From: Bacteroidia bacterium
Lineage (GTDB): Bacteria; Bacteroidota; Bacteroidia; Cytophagales; JAAEPT01
Assembly: GCA_030431525.1 (NCBI GenBank)
Contig: JAUIJC010000019.1
Span: forward strand, 32,313-96,312
Direction of reading: 5' to 3'
DNA length: 64,000 nucleotides
Positions 51,486-61,044 of this stretch are shown one piece after another. Within the stretch, counting starts at the first letter, position 1, and every line of letters begins with the position of its first letter. The position numbers were made by a program, and so were the translations under genes. A model generated the notes under the pieces. It made no database searches. It had not been told where the DNA came from and saw only the letters and a list, made by a program, of their open reading frames with translations.

Positions 51486-54400
51486 TTACAATGTCTCTAC
51501 TTCTTTTTCTTTTTGCTCTTCGGCCTTCTGCTCGGCTTTACGCTCTTGGAGGACACGCTTGTAATCCACAGGCATAACCTTCACGAAACGCTTGAGCTCA
51601 ACCTCGAAGTCTTTCAAGATGCCTTCGGCAACGTCAGACTTGGTGTACTCGAAGTGGTTGCCGATAAGCTGCTCAAGAACAATCTTATCCTCTTCCTCGA
51701 TTGGATCGAAGTCAACCATCTCGGTGTTCACACGAGACTTGAACTGGCCATCCACGTCATAAACGTAAGCGACACCACCACTCATACCAGCGGCGAAGTT
51801 GCGGCCTGTGCTACCAAGAACAACTGCGATACCACCTGTCATGTATTCACAACCGTGGTCACCGATGCCCTCAACTACGGCTTTCACACCGGAGTTACGC
51901 ACACAGAAACGCTCGCCACCCAAACCGCGGATGTAAGCCTCACCGGAAGTACCACCATAGAAGGCAACGTTACCCACGATGATGTTCTCCTTAGGCACAT
52001 ACTGAGTTTCAGCGTGTGGATAGAGCACCAAACGGGCTCCAGAAAGACCCTTACCGAAGTAGTCATTGGCCTCACCCTCTACGTCCAAGCGAACACCTGG
52101 GGCAGCGAATGCACCGAAGGACTGACCGGCAGAACCTTTGAATTTGAAGTGGATAGTATCTTCAGGAAGTCCCTCGCCGTTGTAGCGCTTGGACACTTCA
52201 TGACCCAACATAGTACCGCAAGAACGGTCGATGTTGACAATCTTGAATTCCTTGTAAACCTTTTCGCCGTTCTCCAACGCTGGAGCTGCAGCCTCGATCA
52301 ACTTGCGGTCGAGTACTTTGTCCAAACCGTGCTCTTGACCCTCAGAGTTATAAAGCGTCTGACCGTCTTGGGCGTCTTCCTTATAAAGGATTGGGCTAAG
52401 ATCAAGGTTAGCCAACTTCCAGTGCTGCTCACCAAGATTGTCGCGAATCTTGAGTTTCTCAGCGTGACCCACCATCTCGTTCACAGAACGGAAACCAAGC
52501 TCAGCCATGATTTCGCGCAACTCCTGTGCGAGGAAGTGGAAGAAGTTAACCACGTGGTCTGGGTTGCCTTTGAATCGCTTACGCAACTCTTTGTTTTGGG
52601 TAGCGATACCAACTGGGCAAGTGTTCAAGTGACACTTACGCATGATGATACAACCCTCAACAACCAAGGCAGCAGTAGCCACACCCCATTCCTCGGCACC
52701 GAGGAGGGCAGCGATCGCCAAGTCACGACCAGTCTTCATCTGACCGTCGGCCTGAACTACGATACGGCTACGCAATTTGTTTTTCACCAACGTCTGGTGA
52801 GTCTCGGCCAAACCAAGCTCCCATGGCAAACCAGCGTGACGAATCGAGCTGATTGGGGAAGCACCGGTACCACCGTCGTAACCTGCAATGAGGACTACGT
52901 CAGCAAAGGCCTTACATACACCAGAAGCAATTGTACCTACACCTGCCTCAGATACCAACTTCACGTTCACACGTGCCGATGGGTTAGAGTTTTTGAGGTC
53001 GTAGATCAACTGAGCCAAGTCCTCAATGGAGTAGATATCGTGGTGAGGTGGAGGAGAAATCAAACCTACACCTGGAGTGGAGTGACGTGTACGTCCGATC
53101 CAGTCATCAACCTTGTGACCTGGAAGCTGACCACCTTCACCTGGCTTAGCGCCCTGAGCCATCTTAATCTGAAGCTCGTCGGCGTTGGTGAGGTAGTAAG
53201 ACGTTACACCGAAACGACCAGAGGCAACCTGCTTGATGGCAGAACGCTCCCAATCGCCATTTTCTTTCTTCGCAAAACGACGTGGGTCCTCACCTCCTTC
53301 ACCGGAGTTGGACTTACCGCCGATGCGGTTCATAGCAATCGCCAAAGTGGAGTGTGCCTCGTGGGAAATGGACCCGAAGGACATCGCACCTGTAGCGAAA
53401 CGCTTGAAGATATCTTCAACTGGCTCAACCTCGCTCAACGGAATTGGCTGCTTGTCGGTGAATTCCAACAAACCACGAAGGGTAGCCGCACGTTTTGTTT
53501 GGTCGTTGATCTCGCGAGCGTACTTCTTGTAGATCTGATAGTTGTTCTCGCGAGTAGATTGCTGCAACAAGTGAACAGAAGTCGGGTTGAACAAGTGGTG
53601 CTCACCACGACGCTTCCACTGGTACACACCACCTACTTCCAATTTCTTGGAGATAGACTTGTCACCTTTCGGGTAAGCCTGCTCGTGCTTGATGATTGCT
53701 TCTTTAGCCAAGTCCTCGAAGGTCATACCCTCAATGCGTGAAGCTGTTCCGTTGAAGCATTTTTCCACCACTGGAGAAGAAATACCCAATGCCTCGAAAA
53801 TCTGAGCACCGTGGTAAGACTGCAAAGTGGAGATACCCATTTTGGAGAAGATCTTCAACAAGCCAGCGCACATGCCTTTGATGTAGCCTTGGTTCAGCTC
53901 ATCAATAGACTTGTCAGACTTGATTTGACCTGTCGCCTTCAGGGATTTGATGGATTCAAACGCCAAGTAAGGGTTCACAGCGTGAGCACCGTAGCCACAA
54001 AGCGTAGCGATGTGGTGTGTCTCACGAGCGTCAGCCGTTTCAACCACGATACCAGCCTCTGCACGGAGGTTAGCTTTAATCAATGCGTGGTGAATAGCAC
54101 CCGTAGCCATCAAGGATGGAATAGCTGCATTATCTGCATCAACCTTACGGTCAGAAATGATCAAGATGTTTGCACCGTCTTGAACAGCTTTCTTAGCCTC
54201 CTCACAAATGGCGTCAAGCGCGGCCTCCAAACCTTTAGGGTTGTTGGCAGGGAACAAAGCGTTAATGGTGTGCGCCTTGTAACCGTCGCGGTTGATGTAT
54301 TTCAGTTTGTTCAACTCCTCGTTCAAGAGGATTGGCTGTTGAATCTGAATTTTATCACAGTGCTTGTCGGTTGTGTCAAGTACGTTACGAGAAGTACCCA

Positions 54401-56036
54401 CGTAGTTGATCAACGCCATGACCATCTTCTCACGAATCGGGTCAATTGGCGGGTTGGTCACCTGAGCAAACAACTGCTTGAAGTAGTTCGAAATGTTTTG
54501 TGCTTGGTCAGAAAGCACAGGTAGCGGTGTATCGATACCCATGGAACCCAATGGCTCCTTGGCACCGGCCGCCAAGTCAGCGATTACCACTTTCAAATCC
54601 TCAGCGGTGTACCCAAAGGCTTGCTGACGGTTCAAAAGCATTTCCTCGTCGTAGCTCTCTGGCTTTTCAGCAGCCTCAGGAAGCTCTTCCAAGTGAACAA
54701 GGTTGTTCTTCAACCACTCACCATAAGGCTTGCGGTTACAGATATCCTCCTTCAACTCGTCATCAGTGATGATGCGACCTTGCTCCAAGTCAGCAACGAA
54801 GATTTTACCTGGCTCCAAACGACCACGCTTCACAACGGTACCTGGAATAGTTTCCAACACACCAGCCTCAGAAGCCATGATGAGCTTGCCTTCGTCAGTT
54901 ACGCAGTAACGAGAAGGACGCAGACCGTTACGGTCAAGCGTAGCACCCACCATTTTACCGTCGGTGAAACAGATAGAAGCAGGACCGTCCCATGGCTCCA
55001 TCAATGTGGAGTGATACTCATAGAAGTCCTTCTTGTGCTGCTCCATGTGCTCGTTGCCCTTCCAAGCCTCAGGAACCATCAACATCATAACCTCTGGCAA
55101 CGGACGGCCAGCGAGGAACAATAGTTCGATAGCGTTATCGAGGTTAGCAGAGTCAGAGTTGGAGTGGTCACAGATTGGACGCAACATCTCAATCTCCTCT
55201 TTGGAGAAGTTTGCAGTCTGCAAGCTCTCCTCACGAGAAGCCATCCAGTTCACGTTACCGCGGTTGGTGTTAATCTCACCGTTGTGCGCGATGTAACGGA
55301 ATGGCTGAGCCAACTTCCACTTAGGGAAAGTGTTCGTAGAGAAACGGGAGTGTACCAACGCGATAGCGGAACCTACACGCTCGTCTTGCAAGTCGTGGAA
55401 GTACTGCTGTACCTGCGCTGTAGTAAACTGACCCTTATAACCGATAATCTTGGAAGAGAAGGTAGCGATGTAGAATTCACCTTCTACCGCAGCTACTTCC
55501 TTGTTAATGGTGTGTTGTGTGTGGTTACGAAGCACGTACAACTTACGCTCGAACGCCAAGTTGTCCATTCCTTCAGGACACTTCACAAACGCTTGTGTGA
55601 TCAAAGGCTCCGTAGACTTTGGCGCCTCACCCAGCATAGAATTATCTGTAGGCAACTCACGGTAGCCCAACAATTCCAAACCAAGCTTTTCCAAAGCAGC
55701 CTCAAAGATGGCCTTGGCTTCATTCCTTGGAGCTTCTTCGCCAGGGAAGTAGATCTGACCTACTCCATACTGACCGAACTCAGGAATTTCAAAACCAAGC
55801 TTCTTACACTCCTCAGCGTAGAAATCATGGGGAAGCTGAATCAGGATACCAGCCCCGTCACCAGAAGCTTTATCGTAACCTGTACCACCACGGTGCTCCA
55901 TCTTTGTGAGCATGTGAAGGGCGTCAGTTACAATCTGGTGGGACTTTTTCCCTGTCAGATTCGCCACAAAGCCAATTCCACAGTTGTCGTGCTCAAACTG
56001 CGGATCATACAAACCTCTGTTCATCGTATCTGCCAT
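51486..56036 (-). CDS. gltB: Glutamate synthase large (alpha) subunit
   Basis: 1516 residues from the ATG at 56036 (MADTMNRGLYDPQFEHDN); the frame runs to 56102 but the N-terminal glutaminase nucleophile Cys in NCGIGF is normally released from a short propeptide, so the shorter start fits. Domains in order: class II glutaminase (~19-420), central FMN-binding-like domain, the FMN/2-oxoglutarate synthase barrel (~830-1200) with GEGGEDPRRF and ISPPPHHDIYSIEDLAQLIY, the 3Fe-4S motif CIIMRKCHLNTCPVGIAT, and the C-terminal GXXGXXXG beta-helix (GGTSGEAYIRGLGGERFCVR). Together with gltD it makes two glutamates from 2-oxoglutarate and glutamine, central to ammonia assimilation. Confidence 0.96.
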   Translation of the reverse strand: MADTMNRGLYDPQFEHDNCGIGFVANLTGKKSHQIVTDALHMLTKMEHRGGTGYDKASGDGAGILIQLPHDFYAEECKKLGFEIPEFGQYGVGQIYFPGEEAPRNEAKAIFEAALEKLGLELLGYRELPTDNSMLGEAPKSTEPLITQAFVKCPEGMDNLAFERKLYVLRNHTQHTINKEVAAVEGEFYIATFSSKIIGYKGQFTTAQVQQYFHDLQDERVGSAIALVHSRFSTNTFPKWKLAQPFRYIAHNGEINTNRGNVNWMASREESLQTANFSKEEIEMLRPICDHSNSDSANLDNAIELLFLAGRPLPEVMMLMVPEAWKGNEHMEQHKKDFYEYHSTLMEPWDGPASICFTDGKMVGATLDRNGLRPSRYCVTDEGKLIMASEAGVLETIPGTVVKRGRLEPGKIFVADLEQGRIITDDELKEDICNRKPYGEWLKNNLVHLEELPEAAEKPESYDEEMLLNRQQAFGYTAEDLKVVIADLAAGAKEPLGSMGIDTPLPVLSDQAQNISNYFKQLFAQVTNPPIDPIREKMVMALINYVGTSRNVLDTTDKHCDKIQIQQPILLNEELNKLKYINRDGYKAHTINALFPANNPKGLEAALDAICEEAKKAVQDGANILIISDRKVDADNAAIPSLMATGAIHHALIKANLRAEAGIVVETADARETHHIATLCGYGAHAVNPYLAFESIKSLKATGQIKSDKSIDELNQGYIKGMCAGLLKIFSKMGISTLQSYHGAQIFEALGISSPVVEKCFNGTASRIEGMTFEDLAKEAIIKHEQAYPKGDKSISKKLEVGGVYQWKRRGEHHLFNPTSVHLLQQSTRENNYQIYKKYAREINDQTKRAATLRGLLEFTDKQPIPLSEVEPVEDIFKRFATGAMSFGSISHEAHSTLAIAMNRIGGKSNSGEGGEDPRRFAKKENGDWERSAIKQVASGRFGVTSYYLTNADELQIKMAQGAKPGEGGQLPGHKVDDWIGRTRHSTPGVGLISPPPHHDIYSIEDLAQLIYDLKNSNPSARVNVKLVSEAGVGTIASGVCKAFADVVLIAGYDGGTGASPISSIRHAGLPWELGLAETHQTLVKNKLRSRIVVQADGQMKTGRDLAIAALLGAEEWGVATAALVVEGCIIMRKCHLNTCPVGIATQNKELRKRFKGNPDHVVNFFHFLAQELREIMAELGFRSVNEMVGHAEKLKIRDNLGEQHWKLANLDLSPILYKEDAQDGQTLYNSEGQEHGLDKVLDRKLIEAAAPALENGEKVYKEFKIVNIDRSCGTMLGHEVSKRYNGEGLPEDTIHFKFKGSAGQSFGAFAAPGVRLDVEGEANDYFGKGLSGARLVLYPHAETQYVPKENIIVGNVAFYGGTSGEAYIRGLGGERFCVRNSGVKAVVEGIGDHGCEYMTGGIAVVLGSTGRNFAAGMSGGVAYVYDVDGQFKSRVNTEMVDFDPIEEEDKIVLEQLIGNHFEYTKSDVAEGILKDFEVELKRFVKVMPVDYKRVLQERKAEQKAEEQKEKEVETL

Positions 56037-56387
56037 AATATTTATATCTCCAGCGACCAGCGCATCTACCCGCCCTGGAGCCAAATCGCCCGAAAGCGAC
56101 AAATTCTTACATAGAGCCCTTTTCTCCCCCTACTACCCAACAAGAGTGTAATCAACTAACAAACAGCATTTTACACATCGAAAACTCTTTCACTTAGTAA
56201 GCAAAGAGAAAAGAAAAGGTACAACACCTCATTCCCAACAAGTTGCGAAAATACAAAATTTCGCTCGGAAAAAGAAGCAAGTTTTTTATGGGGAAATAGG
56301 GTTAAAATTGTACTTATCAAAGATTTTTTTCAACACCAACCTAAACTTGCTCCAGTTTAGATTAGCATAACATCCCTCTCATAACAA
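56037..56387. promoter_or_regulatory. gltB upstream region with two palindromes
   Basis: About 350 bp without a gene. On the minus strand a TATTTTCG box (56253-56246) is a possible -7 element; it sits inside a near-palindrome (GCGAAAAT...AATTTCGC, 56245-56264) that could be an operator. Further upstream CTAAACT-TGCTCC-AGTTTAG (56341-56360) is a perfect 7-bp hairpin. Either could serve nitrogen control; no known site is matched. Confidence 0.4.
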
Positions 56388-56433
56388 AAAAAGAAGGGAA
56401 TCGTTCGCGCTTTCGAACAATTCCCTTCTTTTT
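56388..56433. terminator. Strong terminator downstream of the 56455 gene
   Basis: Arms 56388-56407 and 56414-56433 pair almost fully (AAAAAGAAGGGAATCGTTCG on the left) with a 6-nt loop; A- and T-runs on both sides make it bidirectional. It separates the 56455 gene from gltB. Confidence 0.88.
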
Positions 56434-56454
56434 CTCTTACCAAGCTCACTTCTC

Positions 56455-56910
56455 TTACATCACCTCGGCATCAAGCACGTCAGAATCAATTTCCTTTTTC
56501 AGGATTTTTTGGAAGCGATATACCAACACGCAGTGCCAGACCCAACATACCATGCCCCCTATCGTCAATAGAAAACCAAGTATTGGAACAATGGAACCCA
56601 AAACCCCAACACACATCAGAATGCCTATTGTCTTTACTAAATCAATATTCCCAGAGCCAACAGGTTGATGCCCCAACTCCTTCTTCATGGACTCCGCAAA
56701 ACCCAATACCACCTTAAACATATAGCCCAAGTTCACCAAAGGAACAAGGAGCATGTAGGGTTCCCATGGCGCCAATTTCCGATTCGACTCCGAAACGAGC
56801 TTCATGGTTGAACTTATCATCCAAGCATAAAATCCCGCTGGAACGACATAAAGGGACATCATGATCGCAACAAGCAGCCACTCATTTCCATTAGGCCCAA
56901 GAAGTGCCAT
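56455..56910 (-). CDS. Uncharacterised membrane protein
   Basis: A 151-residue protein with about four transmembrane helices (WLLVAIMMSLYVVPAGFYAW, PYMLLVPLVNLGYMFKVVLG, IGILMCVGVLGSIVPILGFL, IGGMVCWVWHCVLVYRF) and a basic C-terminal segment (QKILKKEIDSD). The spacing of the helices resembles small DUF4328- or DUF4234-type membrane proteins, but I cannot confirm either. It is the last gene before the gltB region and lies 56 bp downstream of the ClC gene on the same strand. Confidence 0.62.
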   Translation of the reverse strand: MALLGPNGNEWLLVAIMMSLYVVPAGFYAWMISSTMKLVSESNRKLAPWEPYMLLVPLVNLGYMFKVVLGFAESMKKELGHQPVGSGNIDLVKTIGILMCVGVLGSIVPILGFLLTIGGMVCWVWHCVLVYRFQKILKKEIDSDVLDAEVM

Positions 56911-56966
56911 TGATTAAAGTTTAGATTAAAAAAACAATACAAAGAATTTCAAAAGGTCAGCCTCCA

Positions 56967-58748
56967 TCAATCCTCCTTAGCCTCTTCCATCAACCTACTA
57001 CGGTAGCTATTAAAAATCTTCGACTTGGAGTGGAAGCCTACATAAGTACCATCCTCGCGGATCACCGGCAAGTTCCAGCTCTTACTTGTCTCAAACTTGG
57101 CCATCACCGTTTCCATATCATCTCGCATGGAAATAGTGGTTCGAGGGATTTGCATGATGGTTTTTACCACCACCATCAATTGCTTGTCATGGTCAAACAT
57201 GATTTGGCGAATGTCGTTCAAATTGACAACCCCCACCAACGTACAGTTTGAATCCACCACAGGATAAATATTTCGGGCACTGTTCTTCACCACCTCGGTC
57301 AACTCACCCAAAGAGGAATCTGGATGGATAATTTTGAAGTCTTTTTCAATCAACTTCTTCATATCCATCATACACAACACCTGCCTATCCTTATTCCCTG
57401 TAAGCAAATCACCACTCTCTACCAAGTGTTTGGTGTAAAGCGAATAGGGCTCGAAATAATAGATCGTCATGTATGCCAATGCAGACACCAGCATCAAAGG
57501 CACAAACAAGGTGTAGCCACCTGTAATCTCAGCAATCAAGAAGATGCCCGTCAAAGGCGCATGCAACACCCCGCTCATCACACCGGCCATTCCCACCAAC
57601 ACAAAGTGAGCAACCGGCAAATCAGCACCAAGCAGATTGGCCACCTTGGCGAACATAAATCCAGACAAGCCTCCAATAAATAGCGAAGGCGCGAAAATAC
57701 CACCACTACCACCTGAACCAATCGTCAGAGCTGAAGCCACTGCCTTAATCAAAATCAATCCGGCTACAAAAGCCACCAAGAACCAATGTTCGGCGATTCC
57801 GCTGAACACACCACTAAAGAAGGTGTTGTCCAACAAATCCATCCCAGTCCCATCAACCAAGGAAATGATAGTGGTATAGCCTTCACCAAAAATCTGCGGG
57901 AACACCATGATAATAGCGCCCAACAACACACCACCTATAGCAATTCGCTGAAATGGATTGGCCACCTTGCCAATCAAGCCCTCTACATAATAGTGAGCGC
58001 GCGTTACATACAAGGCCACCAGACCACTAAACACACCCAAGCCTACATAGAAAGGAACCTCGTCAATGTCCGTTTTATTGAAAATTGGAAAGGAGAAGAG
58101 TAACTCGTCCAAACCGAACAACTGGGAAACCAACGAACCAAAAACGGAGGCAATCAGGAGGGGAACAAACTTATTGATATTGACTTCGGAGAGGATAACC
58201 TCGATGGCAAAAATCACCCCCGCAATCGGGGAGTTAAAAATGGCGGAAACAGCTCCTGCCGCACCGCAACCAATCAAAAGACTTCTTTTCTTAGCATTGA
58301 GGTGCATTTCGGCACCTATGTTCGAACCTATCGCCGAACCTGTTACTACAATCGGGGCCTCCAGTCCCACTGAGCCACCAAAACCTACCGTAATAGCACT
58401 GGTAAACATTCGGGACATCATCATCCGGCGCTTCATCTGGCTACCACCCCTTGAGATGTACCAAAGCACCGTACTCACGCCATGCCCTAATTTTTCTTGG
58501 AAGAAGAAGGTTGCCACTAAATAGGTCAGCAGAAGGCCAACCACCGGCAACATCACATACAGAAGTGTTCGCTCACCCGACAAATGGGTTAAAAAATGAG
58601 ATATGGCATGCACCGAGGTCTTGAGTGAGACTGCCGCAATACCCGCGACGATCCCAATAATCCCACTTAAAATCAGTACAAAATTCCTGTCCGAGACATG
58701 CCTCAGGCGCCACGTGAGTAGCTTGGAGGTCAAACGTTGAACATTCAT
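56967..58748 (-). CDS. ClC-family chloride channel/antiporter with CBS domains
   Basis: A 593-residue ClC protein. Residues ~15-430 hold the repeated ClC membrane fold with the signature GFGGSVGLEAPIVVTGSAIG, where the central Glu is the gating or proton glutamate, plus GAAGAVSAIFNSPIAGVIFA and GGSGGIFAPSLFIGG. Residues ~460-590 are a tandem CBS pair (NSARNIYPVVDSNCTLVGVV and MAKFETSKSWNLPVIREDGT), which often binds nucleotides. It would exchange Cl- for H+ or conduct Cl-. Related proteins may act in fluoride or acid resistance; the ion cannot be fixed from sequence. Confidence 0.93.
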   Translation of the reverse strand: MNVQRLTSKLLTWRLRHVSDRNFVLILSGIIGIVAGIAAVSLKTSVHAISHFLTHLSGERTLLYVMLPVVGLLLTYLVATFFFQEKLGHGVSTVLWYISRGGSQMKRRMMMSRMFTSAITVGFGGSVGLEAPIVVTGSAIGSNIGAEMHLNAKKRSLLIGCGAAGAVSAIFNSPIAGVIFAIEVILSEVNINKFVPLLIASVFGSLVSQLFGLDELLFSFPIFNKTDIDEVPFYVGLGVFSGLVALYVTRAHYYVEGLIGKVANPFQRIAIGGVLLGAIIMVFPQIFGEGYTTIISLVDGTGMDLLDNTFFSGVFSGIAEHWFLVAFVAGLILIKAVASALTIGSGGSGGIFAPSLFIGGLSGFMFAKVANLLGADLPVAHFVLVGMAGVMSGVLHAPLTGIFLIAEITGGYTLFVPLMLVSALAYMTIYYFEPYSLYTKHLVESGDLLTGNKDRQVLCMMDMKKLIEKDFKIIHPDSSLGELTEVVKNSARNIYPVVDSNCTLVGVVNLNDIRQIMFDHDKQLMVVVKTIMQIPRTTISMRDDMETVMAKFETSKSWNLPVIREDGTYVGFHSKSKIFNSYRSRLMEEAKED

Positions 58749-58897
58749 TGGCTTTCTGCAGGACGGTGCCCTATCACTTTTACTATGTCAGGAACACAAA
58801 GTTAGACAATCCTTTCCCTACGACACACCTATTTTATGGATGGATTCAACAGAATCCCCTATAAATCCAAAATCTTGGACCATAGGTTAACTAAACA

Positions 58898-59500
58898 TCA
58901 CGGATTCCCTGTACTGTCACGCCACTTCAAGGTATTGACCAAGTGATCAATGTCCTCAACAATGAATTGCGCAACTGGTGCCAAGGAGTCATTCTTGGTC
59001 GCAGTGGGAAAATATAGCGCAGCACGCAAAAAATGCTTTGTGGAATCGTATGTGATCACCTGATAGACACTTGGCACCGAGCCCTGCAACTTGAACACCG
59101 TAGCAGGATTACCCGAAGCAGTCACCACTTCATAAGGCTCAATTCCGGAAGCCTTCACTGCATGCTTATACGTCAAACGATATGATTCGTCAACCAGTTC
59201 CTCAAGCATCCCTTCTTTGCCTTCGAGCGACTTATAAGTAATGTCTACTCCCGCATCGAAATCTGGATAATAGAGCTTTTTCCAATGCTCACCCACCAAT
59301 CCGGCAGTATCATCAGAAGCGATAGCATGTTTGGAATACTCAAAAACATAAGGATGCCTTGGGTCGTCCAACACCTGATAAGTATGCTCTGGCAAATCAA
59401 TATAATTCAAGCCTTTAGGCTTAGGAACAAAATCCCCCGAACCACATGAAGACAAAAGTGCCATCGCCATCAAAATGGCAATCGATAGTTTTTTACCCAT
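58898..59500 (-). CDS. gldD: Gliding motility lipoprotein GldD
   Basis: 200 residues from the ATG at 59500 (MGKKLSIAILMAMALLSSCG), with the lipobox LSSC; the open frame extends seven residues upstream, but this start overlaps the gldE stop by 8 nt and gives a clean signal. GldD homology covers YIDLPEHTYQVLDDPRHPYV, FEYSKHAIASDDTAG and AGVDITYKSLEGKEGMLEEL. GldD is a periplasm-facing lipoprotein needed for gliding and T9SS function in Flavobacterium. The pair gldE-gldD is a conserved unit; here the upstream ssb gene common in related genomes is not present. Confidence 0.92.
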   Translation of the reverse strand: MGKKLSIAILMAMALLSSCGSGDFVPKPKGLNYIDLPEHTYQVLDDPRHPYVFEYSKHAIASDDTAGLVGEHWKKLYYPDFDAGVDITYKSLEGKEGMLEELVDESYRLTYKHAVKASGIEPYEVVTASGNPATVFKLQGSVPSVYQVITYDSTKHFLRAALYFPTATKNDSLAPVAQFIVEDIDHLVNTLKWRDSTGNP

Positions 59501-60857
59501 TTTCTTCCTCACTGTCCACATTATTTACAATCACCTTGATTCGCTTCAGTCGCTTGTGGGTCGCTGCCTCAATCACAAACAAAAACTGCTTGTACGGAAC
59601 CTCTTCGCTCACATTCGGCATGCCCTCATAGAGCTCCAACAACAAGCCACCCAAGGACTCACTATCGCCTTTCACCTCGTCGAACTCGTCAGGACGAAGA
59701 TCAAGCACTTTGCAGAAATCATTTAATGACGTCTTCGCCTCAAAGGAGAACACATTATCCGAAAGCTTACGGAAATCAATCGCCTCCTCATCAAACTCAT
59801 CATTGATTTCCCCTACAATCTCCTCAATCACATCCTCCAAGGTCACCAATCCAGAAGTGCCACCATATTCGTCAATCACAACGGCCATGTGTACCCGCTT
59901 CTCCTGAAAGTTTTTCAATAGCTGGTCAATGCGCTTGCTCTCCGGAATAAAGAACGCCGGACGCAACAAACTCTGCCAACGGAAAGATTCGTCTTGATCG
60001 ATAAACGGCAACAAGTCCTTCACATAGAGAATCCCCTCAATTTTGTCCACCGTATCACGATAAACAGGAACCCTCGAAAAACCCGATTTGTTCACCTTGT
60101 CCATCAATTGATGGAAATCCCACCTCAAGTCAAAGGCCGTCAAATCCATCCGCGAGCACATCACCTGCGTCACGTTGATGGTACCGAAATTCACAATACC
60201 CTTCAGAATCTCCTTTTCCTCAGGTGTCGTTTTGGAGGTCGTCATCTCCAAGGCCTTGTGGAGCTCATCCATGGAAACGTCAAAGCCTCGTTTTCCAACT
60301 TTCCGCTCCAAGTAACCCGTCATATGACGCAAGGTGGACGAAATAGGAAGGAACAACTTGTTAAGAAAGGAAAGTGGCTTGGCCATGAATACAGCAAAAG
60401 CCAACTTTTTCTTGTCGGCATATACCTTGGGAACCACCTCTCCAAAGAAGACAATCAGGAAAGTCACGACCAACGAAGAAACTGTTGCCGTCAACGGATC
60501 CAAATCCTTGGTGCCCGCAAAGGTCCATGTCGCAAAGGAGCACAGCGTTACAATGGCAACGTTAATCAGGTTATTAGCCACCAAAATCGTCGCCAACAGC
60601 TTCTTTGGCTCACCCAACAGGTTTGCTACCAAATATTCAGAGGATTCAGGTTTGGACTTGCTAAACTCCTTGAGCTCATGGGCGCCAATCGAAAAAAATG
60701 CGACCTCAGAGCCGGAAATCAAGGCCGAACTAGCCAAAAGCAACAGCAGAACGGCCACATTACTAAGGATGTAAACAAGCATTGAGGGCTCAACGCTTAA
60801 CAAAATATCCAACAAGGGAACCGGGTCCACCGGCCCCATACTACTACTTGCTTCCAA
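59493..60857 (-). CDS. gldE: GldE, CBS/CorC-type membrane protein of the gliding machinery
   Basis: A 454-residue HlyC/CorC (CNNM) family protein. Four transmembrane helices occupy residues ~25-165 (LVYILSNVAVLLLLLASSAL, LVTFLIVFFGEVVPKVYA), followed by a pair of CBS domains (~210-350, VTQVMCSRMDLTAFDLRWDF and HMAVVIDEYGGTSGLVTLED) and the CorC_HlyC domain (~360-450, FSFEAKTSLNDFCKVLDLRP). In Flavobacterium johnsoniae GldE supports gliding together with GldD. It overlaps gldD by 8 nt (translational coupling). The first ATG is retained because no alternative start fits better. Confidence 0.93.
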   Translation of the reverse strand: MEASSSMGPVDPVPLLDILLSVEPSMLVYILSNVAVLLLLLASSALISGSEVAFFSIGAHELKEFSKSKPESSEYLVANLLGEPKKLLATILVANNLINVAIVTLCSFATWTFAGTKDLDPLTATVSSLVVTFLIVFFGEVVPKVYADKKKLAFAVFMAKPLSFLNKLFLPISSTLRHMTGYLERKVGKRGFDVSMDELHKALEMTTSKTTPEEKEILKGIVNFGTINVTQVMCSRMDLTAFDLRWDFHQLMDKVNKSGFSRVPVYRDTVDKIEGILYVKDLLPFIDQDESFRWQSLLRPAFFIPESKRIDQLLKNFQEKRVHMAVVIDEYGGTSGLVTLEDVIEEIVGEINDEFDEEAIDFRKLSDNVFSFEAKTSLNDFCKVLDLRPDEFDEVKGDSESLGGLLLELYEGMPNVSEEVPYKQFLFVIEAATHKRLKRIKVIVNNVDSEEENG

Positions 60858-60939
60858 GGGTTTAGAAATGTTGTTTTATACAAAGTACGAAATACTTCTT
60901 CGAGTGGACAAAATTTTAATGCCCTACATGCCTATATAA

Positions 60940-61041
60940 CCAAGGACTTTGTCCTTGGCTAACAGATTTCGCCCTTTCAGGGCTTCCATAGGCGAAGCCC
61001 TGAAAGGGCGAAATCTGTCAACGATGGATGCTAATCCATCG
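60940..61041. repeat. Three-hairpin dispersed repeat, copy A5 (complete, variant stem)
   Basis: Hairpin 1 CCAAGGACTTTGTCCTTGG (60940-60958); 25-nt perfect arms at 60962-60986 and 60994-61018 with core GCCCTTTCAGGGC instead of GCCCTTACAGGGC, matched by GCCCTGAAAGGGC on the other side; hairpin 3 CGATGGATGCTAATCCATCG (61022-61041). It ends 4 nt before the aldo/keto reductase stop codon and lies 80 bp upstream of gldE. Confidence 0.88.
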
Positions 61042-61044
61042 AAA

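Noticed and set aside
51513..53741. A 742-codon open frame on the plus strand, antisense to gltB, and similar long ones at 50129-51406 and 55164-56114
   Set aside because: They are exactly opposite the well-supported gltB and gltD genes, match no known family and are rich in residues expected from antisense reading of the strongly biased gltBD codons.
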